This document shows positions 9,236-18,647 of a stretch of DNA of 64,000 bases, one piece after another. Every line of letters starts with the position of its first letter. Position 1 is the stretch's first letter. The notes beneath the pieces are model-generated. The model saw only the letters and a list, made by a program, of their open reading frames with translations, had not been told where the DNA came from and ran no database searches. Source of the DNA: Methylobacterium sp. FF17. GTDB taxonomy: Bacteria > Pseudomonadota > Alphaproteobacteria > Rhizobiales > Beijerinckiaceae. Location of the stretch: NCBI RefSeq assembly GCF_025813715.1, contig NZ_CP107532.1, forward strand, positions 4,356,001-4,420,000, written 5' to 3'. The position numbers and the translations under genes were made by a program.

Positions 9236-10033
9236 TCAGGCCGCGGAGACCCAGAGCTCGCCCTTGCCGAGGGTGGCGAGATCGCCAGAGTACCGCTTGA
9301 GCGCACCGGCCGCGAGGTCGGCATGGGCCGGGCTCAGAGGGCGCAGCGACCGCGCCAGCAGGCGCAGGAACACGAGGTCGTGCGCGCCGGTTTCGACAAA
9401 GCTCGGGATCAGTGCGCCGACGCCGCCGGCCAGGATCGTACCCCGGCGCATGCCGTAGCCCGGATGGTCGCCGAGGCTGAGGGCCGCGATGGTGCCGGCG
9501 ATCATCCGCGCACCCGCATGGGCACCGGCCTCGCCGACCAGGATCAGCCCGCGCCGCATGCGGTCGCCGAGATGGTCCCCCGCCCGGCCGTGGATCACCA
9601 GGGTGGCCCCGTCGAGACCGGCCTTGGCGGCATAGACCGCACCGCCGGCATGGTCTCCGGCATCGCCCTCGATGGTGATCGTGCCGCCGGTGGCACCGGA
9701 ACCCGCGAAGGGACCGGCCGAGCCCGTGACGGTGACGGTTCCCGATCTCATGCCTGCGCCGAGGCGCTGGCCGACATCGCCCACCACCCGGATGCTGCCG
9801 CCGCTGAGGGATGCGCCGACCCGATCGAGGCGGGTCGAGCCGCCCTCGATGACGAGGGTGTCGGAGCCGTCGAGGGAAAGGGTAAAGCAATCGCCGAGGG
9901 TCAGGCCGTGCCGGCTCGTGCCCACGGGAAGCCGCGCGGCTTCCGCCTCGGTGAGGCCGCTGAGCGAAAGCGGGTTGACGTGCAGGAGATCGAGCCGCTC
10001 CGGCGGCTCCTGGCGCAGGGTGAGGGTGCTCAT
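9236..10033 (-). CDS. fhcC: Formyltransferase/hydrolase complex subunit C
   Basis: FhcC is the structural subunit of the complex that takes the formyl group from formyl-H4MPT, passes it via methylofuran and releases formate in the cytoplasm. The 265-residue protein has the right-handed parallel beta-helix repeats of the FwdC/GltB-C family: many G-x-x-x-G-x-I units such as GGTITIEGDAGDHAGG and MRRGLILVGEAGAHAG. Its ATG overlaps the fhcD stop. Gene order fhcB-A-D-C on one strand matches the operon known in methylotrophs. Confidence 0.94.
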   Translation of the reverse strand: MSTLTLRQEPPERLDLLHVNPLSLSGLTEAEAARLPVGTSRHGLTLGDCFTLSLDGSDTLVIEGGSTRLDRVGASLSGGSIRVVGDVGQRLGAGMRSGTVTVTGSAGPFAGSGATGGTITIEGDAGDHAGGAVYAAKAGLDGATLVIHGRAGDHLGDRMRRGLILVGEAGAHAGARMIAGTIAALSLGDHPGYGMRRGTILAGGVGALIPSFVETGAHDLVFLRLLARSLRPLSPAHADLAAGALKRYSGDLATLGKGELWVSAA

Positions 10034-10986
10034 GCCGCTCCAGCCTCGCTCGCCGGCTCCTTCGAGAGCAGGTTCTTCAGGTGATAGTGGTGGCGGCCGA
10101 GATTGCCACCGTAATTACCGGCCGTGACCGCGACGAGCCCGTGAGCGGCACCGGCTTCGGTGGCCGCGTGCAGGCCGGCACGCATGGATTCTGCGACCGC
10201 GTCCGAGGTCAGCGCGTCGATGACGATCTCCAGCACGACGCCGACTTCGGCCGACAGCGCGGTGCCGGCCCGGCCCTTCAGGGTCGGGCAATAGGCGTCG
10301 TTGGTGGAGGCCATCATGCCCTTGGTGCGGGCACCGACCTTCGAGCCGGAGCGGACGATGCCCCCGGGGAACGGCAGAATCGCGCCCGGGACCGCACGGG
10401 CGGCTTCCACGGCGATCTCCGCCACCTTCAGGGTGTCGGCGTGCTTGCGCCCGAGGAACAGGAGATTGCCGCCGCCGACCGCACCGTCCACCGCGCGGAC
10501 GAAGTCCTCGCACAGGAACTCGCCGTCCATCACGGGGATGCGCCAGTAGCGCCGGGCCTTGCCGGTGACGGGGTCGGTCAGGCGTTTCGCCACCGCGAAG
10601 CCGTCGCCGAAGTAGCGGATCGCGCCGCCGAGCTTGATCTTCGTCGGGCCCTCGACGCCGGCGTAGCAGGCGGTGCCGGGGCAGGTGAGAACGCACTGGC
10701 CGACGCGCTTGAGGAGCTGATCCTTGAGACCGTTCGGCTCGAAGCCGAACAGCAGCACGCGCACGCCGGGTCGCCCGTCCGGGGTCTCCTCGGGGGAGAG
10801 CTCGCAATCGATCCCGGCCTCGGCGCCGCAGCCGATTACCGAGGTGGCGAAGCCCGTCATCACGGTGGCGGCGATCATCGCCCACTTGGCCGTGTCGTTG
10901 GTGATGATGATCGCGGTCCCGGCGACGTCGAACGCCTCCGCGAAGGTGTCGATCACCGGAATGCCGTTGAGGGTGAGGTCCGTCAT
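10030..10986 (-). CDS. fhcD: Formyltransferase/hydrolase complex subunit D (Ftr homologue)
   Basis: FhcD transfers the formyl group from formyl-H4MPT to methylofuran. The 318-residue protein matches formylmethanofuran:H4MPT formyltransferase: near the start LNGIPVIDTFAEAFD, then VLTCPGTACYAG and the C-terminal NYGGNLGRHHYHLK. A GTG nine bases upstream (10995) is an alternative start and is closer to a purine-rich stretch. Archaeal Ftr makes the same exchange in the opposite physiological direction. Forty-eight bases separate it from fhcA, unlike the other fhc junctions, which overlap. Confidence 0.95.
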   Translation of the reverse strand: MTDLTLNGIPVIDTFAEAFDVAGTAIIITNDTAKWAMIAATVMTGFATSVIGCGAEAGIDCELSPEETPDGRPGVRVLLFGFEPNGLKDQLLKRVGQCVLTCPGTACYAGVEGPTKIKLGGAIRYFGDGFAVAKRLTDPVTGKARRYWRIPVMDGEFLCEDFVRAVDGAVGGGNLLFLGRKHADTLKVAEIAVEAARAVPGAILPFPGGIVRSGSKVGARTKGMMASTNDAYCPTLKGRAGTALSAEVGVVLEIVIDALTSDAVAESMRAGLHAATEAGAAHGLVAVTAGNYGGNLGRHHYHLKNLLSKEPASEAGAA

Positions 10987-11034
10987 CTCAGTCACCCGTC
11001 CCCACGCGACGCAGCTCTCTCACGAACGACATGA

Positions 11035-12678
11035 TCACGAGCGACATGCAACCTCCGCGAACACATCCGGCTTCGGGAAGGCTTCGTCCGGCACCGCGAA
11101 GCTCTGCAGGCCCGTGCCGAAGCGGTCCTGCAGGTAGGTCTCGGAGCGGGCCACCATCGCCTTGTCGGATTCGACGGTGAGTTCCAGGGTGCGGCCCGAG
11201 CGCCAGGCCACGACCTCGCCGTCCTCCACGATGGTCTCGCCATCCTTCAGGACCAGCTTGGCGCGGGCGAACATGGCGGTGCGGTTCCTGTCGTCGCGGT
11301 AGATCGCGACGTCGGCGCGCGCGCCCTCGCGCAGGTGCCCGCGGTCGGTCAGCCCGAGGAGCTTGGCCGGACCGGATCGCGTCAGCTGCGCGATCTCCGA
11401 GAAGCTGTACTCGCGCTCGATGGCGCACAAGCCCGAGCGCTCGGCGATCACCTTGTGGAGGGATGCGATCTCGCGGTCGCGCTCCTCCTTGTCCATCAGG
11501 AAGTGGATGATGCGCGGGTAATCGGTGAACGGGCCGCCGTTCGGATGGTCGGTGGTGAGGATCGTGCGCTCCGGCTCCTTGGCCAGCAGCATCAGCTCGA
11601 GGCCGATCGCCCATTGCAGGGAGCTCACCGGTCCACGCGGCTTGTAGAGGAACGGCACCACGCCGCCGCCCTCCGCGTCGCCCGCGGTGAGGATCCATTT
11701 CTTCGGGTTGGCACCCTTGCGGCCGGCGAACTGGCGCAGGATGTCCAGGGAGATCGTCACGGTCTGGCCGAAGGCGACCTGGCCGACGTCGAAGGTGGCG
11801 TTCGGGTGCGCCTCCATGGCTTCCGTGATGCGCTCGGCCGCCGAGCGGAAGCCGCCGGTGAGCGGGTTCTCGGGGTCGGCGACGCCGTAGCCGTAGAACT
11901 GGGCATGGGCGAAGTGAATGCGCCGCCCCTCAGCCGCCTCCATCGTGGCGACGAACGAGTCGTCGGCGCCCGGAATGCCGAGGTTGTTGCAGTGGACGTG
12001 CAGGGGATGCGGGACGCCGATCTCCTCGACCGCGTCGAGGAGGGCGCCCATGATCCGCCGGGTGGACAGACCGTAGACGGGGATCTCGTCGTCGAGGCTG
12101 AGCTTCAGCATCCCGTCCTTGAAGGCCGAGGCGCCGCCCGCATTGATGCACTTGACGCCGAGGCCCCGCGAGGTCGCCACCGAGAGGGCGACGAGATCGC
12201 GCACCGCCGCCTTGCCCTCGCGCTGGCGCAGAAGCTGAAGCAGGTGGTCGTCGTTGCCCATCACCGTCAGGGCGCCGCGGTCGAGCAGCGGAATGTCGGC
12301 GAGTTCGAGTTGCGTCGCCAGGGCGTTCGAAGGCGGCATCGCGGGCTCGACGGCCAGCGTGTAGCCCATCCGCGCGTAATTGGCCCCGATCCAGGCGGCC
12401 GAGCCACCCGCATGCGCGAAGGGATGGCCCTCGGGCGCCGCCTCGCTGGCATAGAGTTCGGGCAGGAGCAGGCGGCTCATCACCACGTTGCCCCCGGCGA
12501 TGTGCGAGTGCACCTCGACGCCACCCGCCATCACCACGCAGCCGCTGGCGTCGATGGTCCGGTCGGGCGCGCGGTCGGAGGCAGCCACGACGCGGCCGTC
12601 CTCGATCCAGACCTCACCGACCGCGTCGCGGCCGGCCGTCGGGTCGACGACCCGGCCTCCGTGAATCCGGATCAGCAT
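11035..12678 (-). CDS. fhcA: Formyltransferase/hydrolase complex subunit A (amidohydrolase)
   Basis: FhcA hydrolyses formyl-methylofuran to formate. The 547-residue protein belongs to the amidohydrolase superfamily and resembles FwdA/FmdA. The metal site HSH appears in GGVEVHSHIAGGN at about residue 55, a carboxylated-lysine type region follows, and further histidines occur in PLHVHCNNLG, RIHFAHAQFYGYG and ILTTDHPNGGPF. Start MLIRIHGG overlaps the fhcB end by seven bases. In methylotrophs the complex is a hydrolase and not a redox enzyme, which fits the subunit set present. Confidence 0.95.
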   Translation of the reverse strand: MLIRIHGGRVVDPTAGRDAVGEVWIEDGRVVAASDRAPDRTIDASGCVVMAGGVEVHSHIAGGNVVMSRLLLPELYASEAAPEGHPFAHAGGSAAWIGANYARMGYTLAVEPAMPPSNALATQLELADIPLLDRGALTVMGNDDHLLQLLRQREGKAAVRDLVALSVATSRGLGVKCINAGGASAFKDGMLKLSLDDEIPVYGLSTRRIMGALLDAVEEIGVPHPLHVHCNNLGIPGADDSFVATMEAAEGRRIHFAHAQFYGYGVADPENPLTGGFRSAAERITEAMEAHPNATFDVGQVAFGQTVTISLDILRQFAGRKGANPKKWILTAGDAEGGGVVPFLYKPRGPVSSLQWAIGLELMLLAKEPERTILTTDHPNGGPFTDYPRIIHFLMDKEERDREIASLHKVIAERSGLCAIEREYSFSEIAQLTRSGPAKLLGLTDRGHLREGARADVAIYRDDRNRTAMFARAKLVLKDGETIVEDGEVVAWRSGRTLELTVESDKAMVARSETYLQDRFGTGLQSFAVPDEAFPKPDVFAEVACRS

Positions 12679-13751
12679 GCGGCGGCCTTCTTCTGCGTGA
12701 GGCGTTCGTGAATGGCGGTGAGGATGCCGGCCGCGCTCAACTCGGCTGTCTGGCCGGAGGCCGGCACGTAGGTGATCGCGGCACGGCGCTCATCCCACAG
12801 CGTGCCGCCGACGCTCTCGCCGGGCACGCCCACCGCGAAGACCACGTCGGCGACGTCGCCGCTGGCCTCGGGGCTGCCGACGCCCACGATGGCGACGCTC
12901 GGCAAGGTCCCGAGCCAGTCCGGCCGGGGGGCGGGGAGGGAGGCGAGCCAGAGGACGGCATCGGCCTCGCCGGCCGCGATCTGGCGGGCGCTGTCGAAGC
13001 GCCAGGGATCATGCTCGGGCAGGTGCCGCCCGAAGCCCACGCGGGGGGCCTGGCCCGTGGTCCAGGCGGCGAGTTGGAGGAGCGCGCGGCCCTGGAACGG
13101 ATCGGCGAGCGGCAGGCCGAAGAAGCGCGTGGTCTCGTTCAGGTCCTTGATCAGGCCCTGGAGCATCTCGACACCGAGTTCGCCAATCTCGGCCGGGTCG
13201 TAGAGGACGACGCCGTACTGTGCCGCAGCGAGGCGCTTGGCCAGATCCGCATAGGCCGTCTCGCCAGCGAGGTTGCCCTTCAGGAAGGCGCGCAGATGCG
13301 CGACCGAGACCGCGAGGCCCCCGCCATCCGCCGGATAGGCCACGTGCCGCGTGGCGCCGTTGCGCGGACCGCCGAGCGACAGGATCGTGCGCTCGGAGCC
13401 AGCGGCGCGGCCCCGCGCGGGCGGCGTCCCGGCAATGTCCTGGACGATGGGGCGATCCCACGGGGAATTTCCCACGATGAGGACGGCATCGCCACGGCCG
13501 ATGGCCTCGGCCGGGGTCGTGGTCATCCCACCGGTGCGGCTGAGCGGGCCAAGCTCCGCGTAGAGGCTCGGGCCGGCCACGGGATCGACGGAGGCACCGA
13601 TGGCATCGGCGAGGTGGTAGGCCGCGCGTACCGCGCTCAGCTCGGCGCAGAGCCCCGCCAGGACAGCGTTCCGCGCTGAGGCGAGGAGCGTAGCGGCGGC
13701 CTCCACCGCCGCGTCCGCGTCCGTCGCACCACCCTTCACCCAGGCCGCCAT
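12672..13751 (-). CDS. fhcB: Formyltransferase/hydrolase complex subunit B
   Basis: FhcB corresponds to the molybdopterin subunit FwdB/FmdB of methanogens, but the 359-residue protein has no N-terminal iron-sulphur cysteine cluster; the first 60 residues hold only one cysteine (LAGLCAEL). This agrees with the known loss of redox function in bacteria. Recognisable parts are LSRTGGMTTTPAEAI, VLIVGNSPWDRP and VLWLASLP. The ATG at 13751 gives MAAWVKGGAT; a GTG three codons upstream is possible. The frame stays open far upstream but lies antisense to the next gene, so that extension was not accepted. Confidence 0.92.
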   Translation of the reverse strand: MAAWVKGGATDADAAVEAAATLLASARNAVLAGLCAELSAVRAAYHLADAIGASVDPVAGPSLYAELGPLSRTGGMTTTPAEAIGRGDAVLIVGNSPWDRPIVQDIAGTPPARGRAAGSERTILSLGGPRNGATRHVAYPADGGGLAVSVAHLRAFLKGNLAGETAYADLAKRLAAAQYGVVLYDPAEIGELGVEMLQGLIKDLNETTRFFGLPLADPFQGRALLQLAAWTTGQAPRVGFGRHLPEHDPWRFDSARQIAAGEADAVLWLASLPAPRPDWLGTLPSVAIVGVGSPEASGDVADVVFAVGVPGESVGGTLWDERRAAITYVPASGQTAELSAAGILTAIHERLTQKKAAAC

Positions 13752-13984
13752 GCGTTGCACCTTGGAAAATCGAGGGCCCGGCACGCACCGTATTCGGCGT
13801 CGCGCGCGGCGGGACTGAGCCAGTCCATATCGTTGGGGCGGCACGTTTGCATCGCTGCCGCTCCCCAGGCAACCCCCTGACCTGTGGCGAGCGAGTCGGA
13901 AAGGCGCGGCGATGCTGCGAGAATCGGCCGACATGCTTGCGACAGGTCCGCGCTCCGTGGGAGAAGCCGCCCACCCGGGGCGCG

Positions 13985-14038
13985 AGGCTTGGCAAGATTG
14001 CAAGGCTTGGCAAGAGTGCCAGGCTTGGCAAGAGAAGG
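13985..14038. repeat. Three 18-base tandem repeats upstream of the RFA-P synthase gene
   Basis: Three consecutive 18-base units start at 13985, 14003 and 14021. Each begins AGGCTTGGCAAGA and they differ only in the last five bases. They lie between the divergent fhcB and RFA-P synthase genes, ending 10 bases before the plus-strand ATG. The period is a multiple of three and on the plus strand would read G-L-A-R repeats, but no convincing start precedes it. It could be a binding array or a slippage-prone spacer. Confidence 0.8.
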
Positions 14039-14048
14039 ACGCGGCGCG

Positions 14049-15041
14049 ATGGAAGGGATCGACGTGATGCGGATCCCGGGCGGGCAGGGCGGCACGCCCG
14101 TGGCTGCCGGTCTGCGCGTACATGCCCCGGCCCGCCTGCATTTCGGCTTCCTCGACCTGCATGGCGGCCTCGGCCGCCGCTTCGGCAGCATCGGCCTCGC
14201 CCTCGACGCCCCCGCAGTGACCCTGACGGCGCGGCCGAGCGAGCGCCTCGACGTGACGGGCCCGGAAGCGCGCCGCGCGGCGGCTTATGCGCTGGCGGCC
14301 GCGACCCATCTCGGCATCGCCGGCCAAGCCGCCCTGACAGTCGAGACCGCGATCCCGGCCCATGCGGGCTTCGGCTCGGGCACGCAGTTGGCGCTCAGCG
14401 TCGCGGCGGCGCTCGCCGGCCTGGCGGGGCGCCCCTTCGCCCCGGAGGATTTCGCCGACGCTCTCGACCGGGGCAACCGCTCCGGGGTCGGGCTCGCCGC
14501 CTTCACGCAAGGAGGGCTCATCGTCGATGGCGGGCGCGATCCTCACGGCAACCCGCCCCCCGTGATTGCGCGCCTCGCCTACCCGGAGGCCTGGCGCGTG
14601 GTGCTGATCCTCGACACCGCCATGACCGGGGTGCACGGCAGCCGCGAGATCGCGGCATTTCGCGACCTGCCGCGTTTTCCTGAGGGGCAGGCCGCCGAGA
14701 TCTGCCGCATCGTTCTGATGCAGGTTCTGCCGGCCGTCGCCACCGCCGAGCCGGAGGGGTTCGGTGCCGGCATCACCCGGATCCAGCAGTTGATCGGGGA
14801 CCACTTCGCGCCCCACCAAGGCGGCCGCTACGCCAGCCCGGCCGTGGCCGAGGCGCTGGCCGCCATCGCGGCACGGGGCATCGCCGGATACGGCCAGAGC
14901 TCCTGGGGGCCGACCGGCTTCGCGCTGGTCCCCTCGGAGGCGCAGGCCCGCGCCCTGGTGGCCGATCTCGAACGACCCGGCCCGCTGAGCTTCCTGATCG
15001 CGCGCGGGCGCAACACCGGGGCCACGGTCACGGCGCTTTAA
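14049..15041 (+). CDS. Beta-ribofuranosylaminobenzene 5'-phosphate synthase-like protein
   Basis: This 330-residue GHMP-family protein is predicted to condense a p-hydroxybenzoate or p-aminobenzoate-type substrate with phosphoribosyl pyrophosphate, the first dedicated step of H4MPT synthesis (archaeal MptG). Typical segments are APARLHFGFLDLHGGLGRRF near residue 25, the GHMP glycine loop AHAGFGSGTQLALSVAAAL at about 110, and GQSSWGPTGFAL near the C-terminus. The ATG at 14049 and one at 14066 are both possible. It starts the plus-strand H4MPT gene run and is divergent from fhcB. Confidence 0.9.
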   Translation: MEGIDVMRIPGGQGGTPVAAGLRVHAPARLHFGFLDLHGGLGRRFGSIGLALDAPAVTLTARPSERLDVTGPEARRAAAYALAAATHLGIAGQAALTVETAIPAHAGFGSGTQLALSVAAALAGLAGRPFAPEDFADALDRGNRSGVGLAAFTQGGLIVDGGRDPHGNPPPVIARLAYPEAWRVVLILDTAMTGVHGSREIAAFRDLPRFPEGQAAEICRIVLMQVLPAVATAEPEGFGAGITRIQQLIGDHFAPHQGGRYASPAVAEALAAIAARGIAGYGQSSWGPTGFALVPSEAQARALVADLERPGPLSFLIARGRNTGATVTAL

Positions 15042-15148
15042 GACGAAGCCCGGTAGAGCAGAGCTTCGGGCGGCCGGGATCGGACCTGCTTTGACAATTC
15101 GACGCTCCGGCGCACGATCGGGCGGCGTCACCACGCAAAGGGAGACCG

Positions 15149-16045
15149 ATGATGGCCCGCTCGATTCTGCACATGATCACGCCCTTGAAGCACATGAGCC
15201 CGTTCGACGTGAACATGGCTGTGGATGCGGGCTTCGAGACCATCGCGACCTACACGAACGCCACGCTCGCGGACGTGACGGCCCTGGTCCAGGACTCGAT
15301 TTTTTCGCGCGCGCCCGGTGACGGCGTGCGCACCGGGATCTTCATCGGCGGCAAGAATGCCGAGGACGCCCTGGACATGGTGGACCGGGCCAAGAAGGCC
15401 TTGGTGCCGCCCTTCGCCAACCACATCTTCGCGGACCCCGCCGGATCCTTCACCACGGGCGCGGCCATGGTCGCGGAGGTGACGCGAGCCCTGAGGGTGA
15501 AGTTCGACACGGAACTCGCGGGGAAGCGCATCGTGATCTTCGGGGGCGCCGGCGTCGTCGCCTACGTCGCGGCGGTGATCGGCGCGCTGAACGGCGCCAA
15601 GGCGGTCATCGTCGGCCACGACGGCGAGGAGCGGGTGAGCAAGATCGCCAACACCATGCGCTGGCGCTTCGGCGTGGAGGTCGAAGCCGTGGACGGCACC
15701 ACGCCCGCCGCTCGGCGCGCGGCCATCGCCGAGGCCGACGTGATCCTCTCCGCCGGTCCCGCCGGCGTCGCGATCCTGACCGCCGAGGATCTCGAATCCG
15801 CCCCGAAGCTCCTCGTGGCGTCCGACGTCAATGCCGTGCCGCCCGCCGGCATCGCGGGGATCGACGTCAATGCCGTCGACGTCGCCCTGCCCACCGGCCG
15901 GGGCGTCGGCATCGGCGCCCTCGCGGTGGGCAACGTGAAGTACCAGACGGAATCCCGCCTGTTCCGCCGCATGCTGGAGGCCGATGAACCGCTCTGCCTC
16001 GATTTCCGGGATGCCTATGCGCTGGCCGTCGAGGTGGCGGGCTGA
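15149..16045 (+). CDS. mtdB: NAD(P)-dependent methylene-H4MPT dehydrogenase
   Basis: MtdB oxidises methylene-H4MPT to methenyl-H4MPT with NAD+ or NADP+, the step after Fae. The 298-residue protein begins MARSILHMITPLKHMSPFDV and has a Rossmann nucleotide loop VIFGGAGVVAYVAA at about residue 135. The MSPFDVNMAVDAGFE opening separates MtdB from MtdA as I recall the two. Two adjacent ATG codons (15149 and 15152) follow a GGGAGA site; the second has the better spacing. It lies 107 bases after the RFA-P synthase gene. Confidence 0.93.
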   Translation: MMARSILHMITPLKHMSPFDVNMAVDAGFETIATYTNATLADVTALVQDSIFSRAPGDGVRTGIFIGGKNAEDALDMVDRAKKALVPPFANHIFADPAGSFTTGAAMVAEVTRALRVKFDTELAGKRIVIFGGAGVVAYVAAVIGALNGAKAVIVGHDGEERVSKIANTMRWRFGVEVEAVDGTTPAARRAAIAEADVILSAGPAGVAILTAEDLESAPKLLVASDVNAVPPAGIAGIDVNAVDVALPTGRGVGIGALAVGNVKYQTESRLFRRMLEADEPLCLDFRDAYALAVEVAG

Positions 16046-16334
16046 CGAGGGGGGAGAGCATCAGCCCTCTTCGTCTTTCCGGAGGGACACGGGGCTCCCT
16101 CTCTTTGAAGGAGAGGGGATCCGCCCCGGTCGGCGCCTCTCGCGCGCGACCGGAAGCGTCCGACTCATGGTCGGCGGATGGAGATTGGCCCGTTCCGAGC
16201 CGGGCGAATCCGGAAGCCTTCGTGAGGAAGCGCGGTAAGCCCGAATCGGATTGTCCAGACAGGGACAGTTGCCCGGTGCGGGTTTCACTGCCTGACATCA
16301 CGCACGCTCCGGACCGCCCGCCAGGGCCAGGCGC

Positions 16335-17498
16335 ATGGCCCTGATGCCAGGACTGGCCGGCCGGACCATCCTCATTGCCGCCCAGTCCGGCCGCGCCCTG
16401 GCACAGGCTGCGCGGCGGGCAGGCCTGACGCCCCTCGTCCTGGACCTGTTCGGCGATGCCGACACGCGGGCCCTGGCCGGGGATTATCGTCCGGCCGAGG
16501 GTCGGTTCGGCGAAGGCTTGCTCGGCCGTGATGCCGTCCTGCGCCACCTCGACGCGCTCGCGGCGAGCGCGCCCACAGCGCCCCTCGGCCTCGTCCTCGG
16601 CAGCGGGTTCGAAGCCGCGCCGGAGGTGATGCGGGCCGTCGCCGGCCGCCATACCCTCCTCGGCGCCGGCCCGGACTGCGTATCCATCCTGAAGGACCCG
16701 TTCGCCTTCGCGGCTTTGTGCCGGCAGCACGGCGTCCCGCACCCGCCCGTCAGCCGCGACCCCGTATCCGATCGGTCGGCCTGGCTCCTGAAGCGGTCAG
16801 GGGGGTCGGGCGGAGCGCATATCCGTGCCGCGACGGGAGGCCGCGCCCCACCGGGCACCTATTTCCAGGCCCGAGTGCCGGGCCGGGCGTTTGCCTTGTC
16901 GTTCCTGACCGATGGCCGGTCCATCCGAGTCGTCGGCGTCACCGAACAATGGTGCACGCCGTCCCCCCTGCGCCCCTTCCGCTATGCCGGCGCCCTGGAG
17001 CGGGCGCGCCACGAGGCACCACCCCTCGCCCCGCCCCTCCTCGCGGCGATCACGGACGGCGCCGCCCGCCTCGCGGCGGCGACGGACCTTCGCGGGCTCG
17101 CCAGCGCCGACTGCCTCGTCAACGGCGCGGAGTGGTGGCTCACCGAGATCAACCCGCGCCCCGGTGCCACCCTCGACGTGCTCGACCGTCGCCCGACACC
17201 CCTGCTCGCCCTGCATATCGCTGCGAGCCTCGGCCACCCGTTCGAGACGGAACCGTCGCCTGTGGATGCGGCGGCGTCCGAAATCTGCTACGCGGCCAGC
17301 GGCTACGCGCCGATACCGCCGATCTCCTGGCCGGCTTTCGTGCGCGACCGCCCAAAACCCGGCTCCACGGTGGCACGCGACGCGCCGCTGTGCACCCTGT
17401 TCGCCACAGGGCCGGACTCGGCCGCCACGAGAGCGATGTTGCGAAGCCGGGCCGCGGAACTGCGGACCCTGCTCGCCCTGACGGAGGGACACCCATGA
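16335..17498 (+). CDS. ATP-grasp protein of the H4MPT/methylofuran gene island
   Basis: This 387-residue protein has an ATP-grasp fold: a nucleotide-binding segment [17 protein letters not shown] near residue 155 and the metal-binding [14 protein letters not shown] near residue 273. ATP-grasp ligases join a carboxylate to an amine, so a role in adding glutamate or tyrosine to methylofuran or H4MPT is attractive; archaeal MfnD is of this class. In M. extorquens a conserved unknown of the H4MPT island occupies this position (I recall it as orf5). It overlaps mch by four bases. The substrate is not established by sequence. Confidence 0.82.
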   Translation: MALMPGLAGRTILIAAQSGRALAQAARRAGLTPLVLDLFGDADTRALAGDYRPAEGRFGEGLLGRDAVLRHLDALAASAPTAPLGLVLGSGFEAAPEVMRAVAGRHTLLGAGPDCVSILKDPFAFAALCRQHGVPHPPVSRDPVSDRSAWLLKRSGGSGGAHIRAATGGRAPPGTYFQARVPGRAFALSFLTDGRSIRVVGVTEQWCTPSPLRPFRYAGALERARHEAPPLAPPLLAAITDGAARLAAATDLRGLASADCLVNGAEWWLTEINPRPGATLDVLDRRPTPLLALHIAASLGHPFETEPSPVDAAASEICYAASGYAPIPPISWPAFVRDRPKPGSTVARDAPLCTLFATGPDSAATRAMLRSRAAELRTLLALTEGHP

Positions 17499-18481
17499 CC
17501 ACGAGCCCGAGCGGCGCGAAATTCCCCTTTCCCAGCGTCAACGCCCTGACCGCCCCCCTGGTGGAGCGTCTGGTCGCCGATGCCGAGGCCCTGCGCCTGG
17601 CCGTCACCACCGAGAACGGCGCCCGCATGATCGATGCCGGCGCCAACGTGCGCGGCTCGATCGAGGCCGGACGCCGCATCGCCGAGATCTGCCTCGGCGG
17701 CCTCGGCACCGTTTCGATCGCGCCCGCCGGCCCGATCGCGTCCTGGCCGTACTCGGTGATCGTGCACGCGGCCGATCCGGTCATCGCCTGCCTGGGTAGC
17801 CAGTATGCCGGCTGGTCGCTCGCCGACGAAACGGGGGATTCCGGATTCTTCGCCCTCGGCTCCGGCCCTGGCCGGGCCGTGGCCGCGGTGGAGGATCTCT
17901 ACGGAGAGCTCGGCTATCGGGACAGCGCGAGCCACACCGCCCTGGTGCTGGAAGCCGCAGGCGGACCGCCGGCCTCCGTCATCGCCAAGGTGGCCGAGGC
18001 CACCGGCCTGAACCCCGAACAGCTGACCTTTATCTACGCCCCGACCCAGAGCCTGGCCGGAGCCACCCAGGTGGTCGCCCGCGTGCTCGAAGTCGCCCTG
18101 CACAAGGCCCACACGGTCGGCTTCGACCTGCATAAGATCGTCGACGGGATCGGCTCGGCCCCACTCTCGCCCCAGCATCCGGACTTCATCCAGGCCATGG
18201 GCCGCACCAACGACGCCATCATCTATGGTGGTCGGGTCCAGCTCTTCGTGGAGGCCGACGAAGCGGACGCCCAGCAGCTCGCCGAACAGATCCCCTCCTC
18301 GAACTCCGCCGACCACGGCGCGCCCTTCGCCGAGATCTTCGCCCGCGTGAACGGCGACTTCTACAAGATCGACGGCGCGCTCTTCAGCCCGGCCGAGGTC
18401 ATCGTGACCTCCGTCAACACCGGGAAAAGCTTCCGTGGCGGCAAGCTGATGCCAGAGCTGGTCGAGGCGTCGTTCCGGTAA
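17495..18481 (+). CDS. mch: Methenyl-H4MPT cyclohydrolase
   Basis: Mch hydrolyses methenyl-H4MPT to 5-formyl-H4MPT, which FhcD then uses. The 328-residue protein is full length and has the family sequence throughout, for example [16 protein letters not shown] at the start, [20 protein letters not shown] near residue 235 and [17 protein letters not shown] toward the end. Its ATG overlaps the upstream ATP-grasp stop (ATGA). The gene is followed by an intergenic repeat region, so the next gene may have its own control. Confidence 0.95.
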   Translation: MTTSPSGAKFPFPSVNALTAPLVERLVADAEALRLAVTTENGARMIDAGANVRGSIEAGRRIAEICLGGLGTVSIAPAGPIASWPYSVIVHAADPVIACLGSQYAGWSLADETGDSGFFALGSGPGRAVAAVEDLYGELGYRDSASHTALVLEAAGGPPASVIAKVAEATGLNPEQLTFIYAPTQSLAGATQVVARVLEVALHKAHTVGFDLHKIVDGIGSAPLSPQHPDFIQAMGRTNDAIIYGGRVQLFVEADEADAQQLAEQIPSSNSADHGAPFAEIFARVNGDFYKIDGALFSPAEVIVTSVNTGKSFRGGKLMPELVEASFR

Positions 18482-18493
18482 AGCGCCGGCTGT

Positions 18494-18633
18494 GAACCCT
18501 CCCCCCTTCGCGGGGGAGGGTGCCTGCGGAGCAGGCGGGGGAGGGGCAGCCTCTCCGACACGAGCGCTCCCCTCATCCGACTTGGCTCACGGGCCACCTT
18601 CTCCCGCAGAGGGGAGAAGGGATCGACGTCGAG
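18494..18633. repeat. Intergenic palindromic (REP-like) elements
   Basis: Two strong hairpins occupy the gap between mch and the next gene. The first has arms CCCTCCCCC and GGGGGAGGG around TTCGC at about 18497-18520. The second has arms CCTTCTCCC and GGGAGAAGG at about 18597-18620. A short CCTGC/GCAGG pair lies between. Similar GC-rich palindromes are common between genes in Methylobacterium genomes. They may serve as terminators or message-end stabilisers. Confidence 0.6.
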
Positions 18634-18647
18634 GCACAAGAAGAACA

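Noticed and set aside
13985..14038. Tandem repeats considered as a CRISPR array
   Set aside because: The units are directly adjacent with no variable spacers, only three copies and 18 bases long.
13752..15134. Upstream extension of the fhcB frame across the RFA-P synthase gene
   Set aside because: It would run antisense through an intact GHMP gene and add no FhcB-like sequence.
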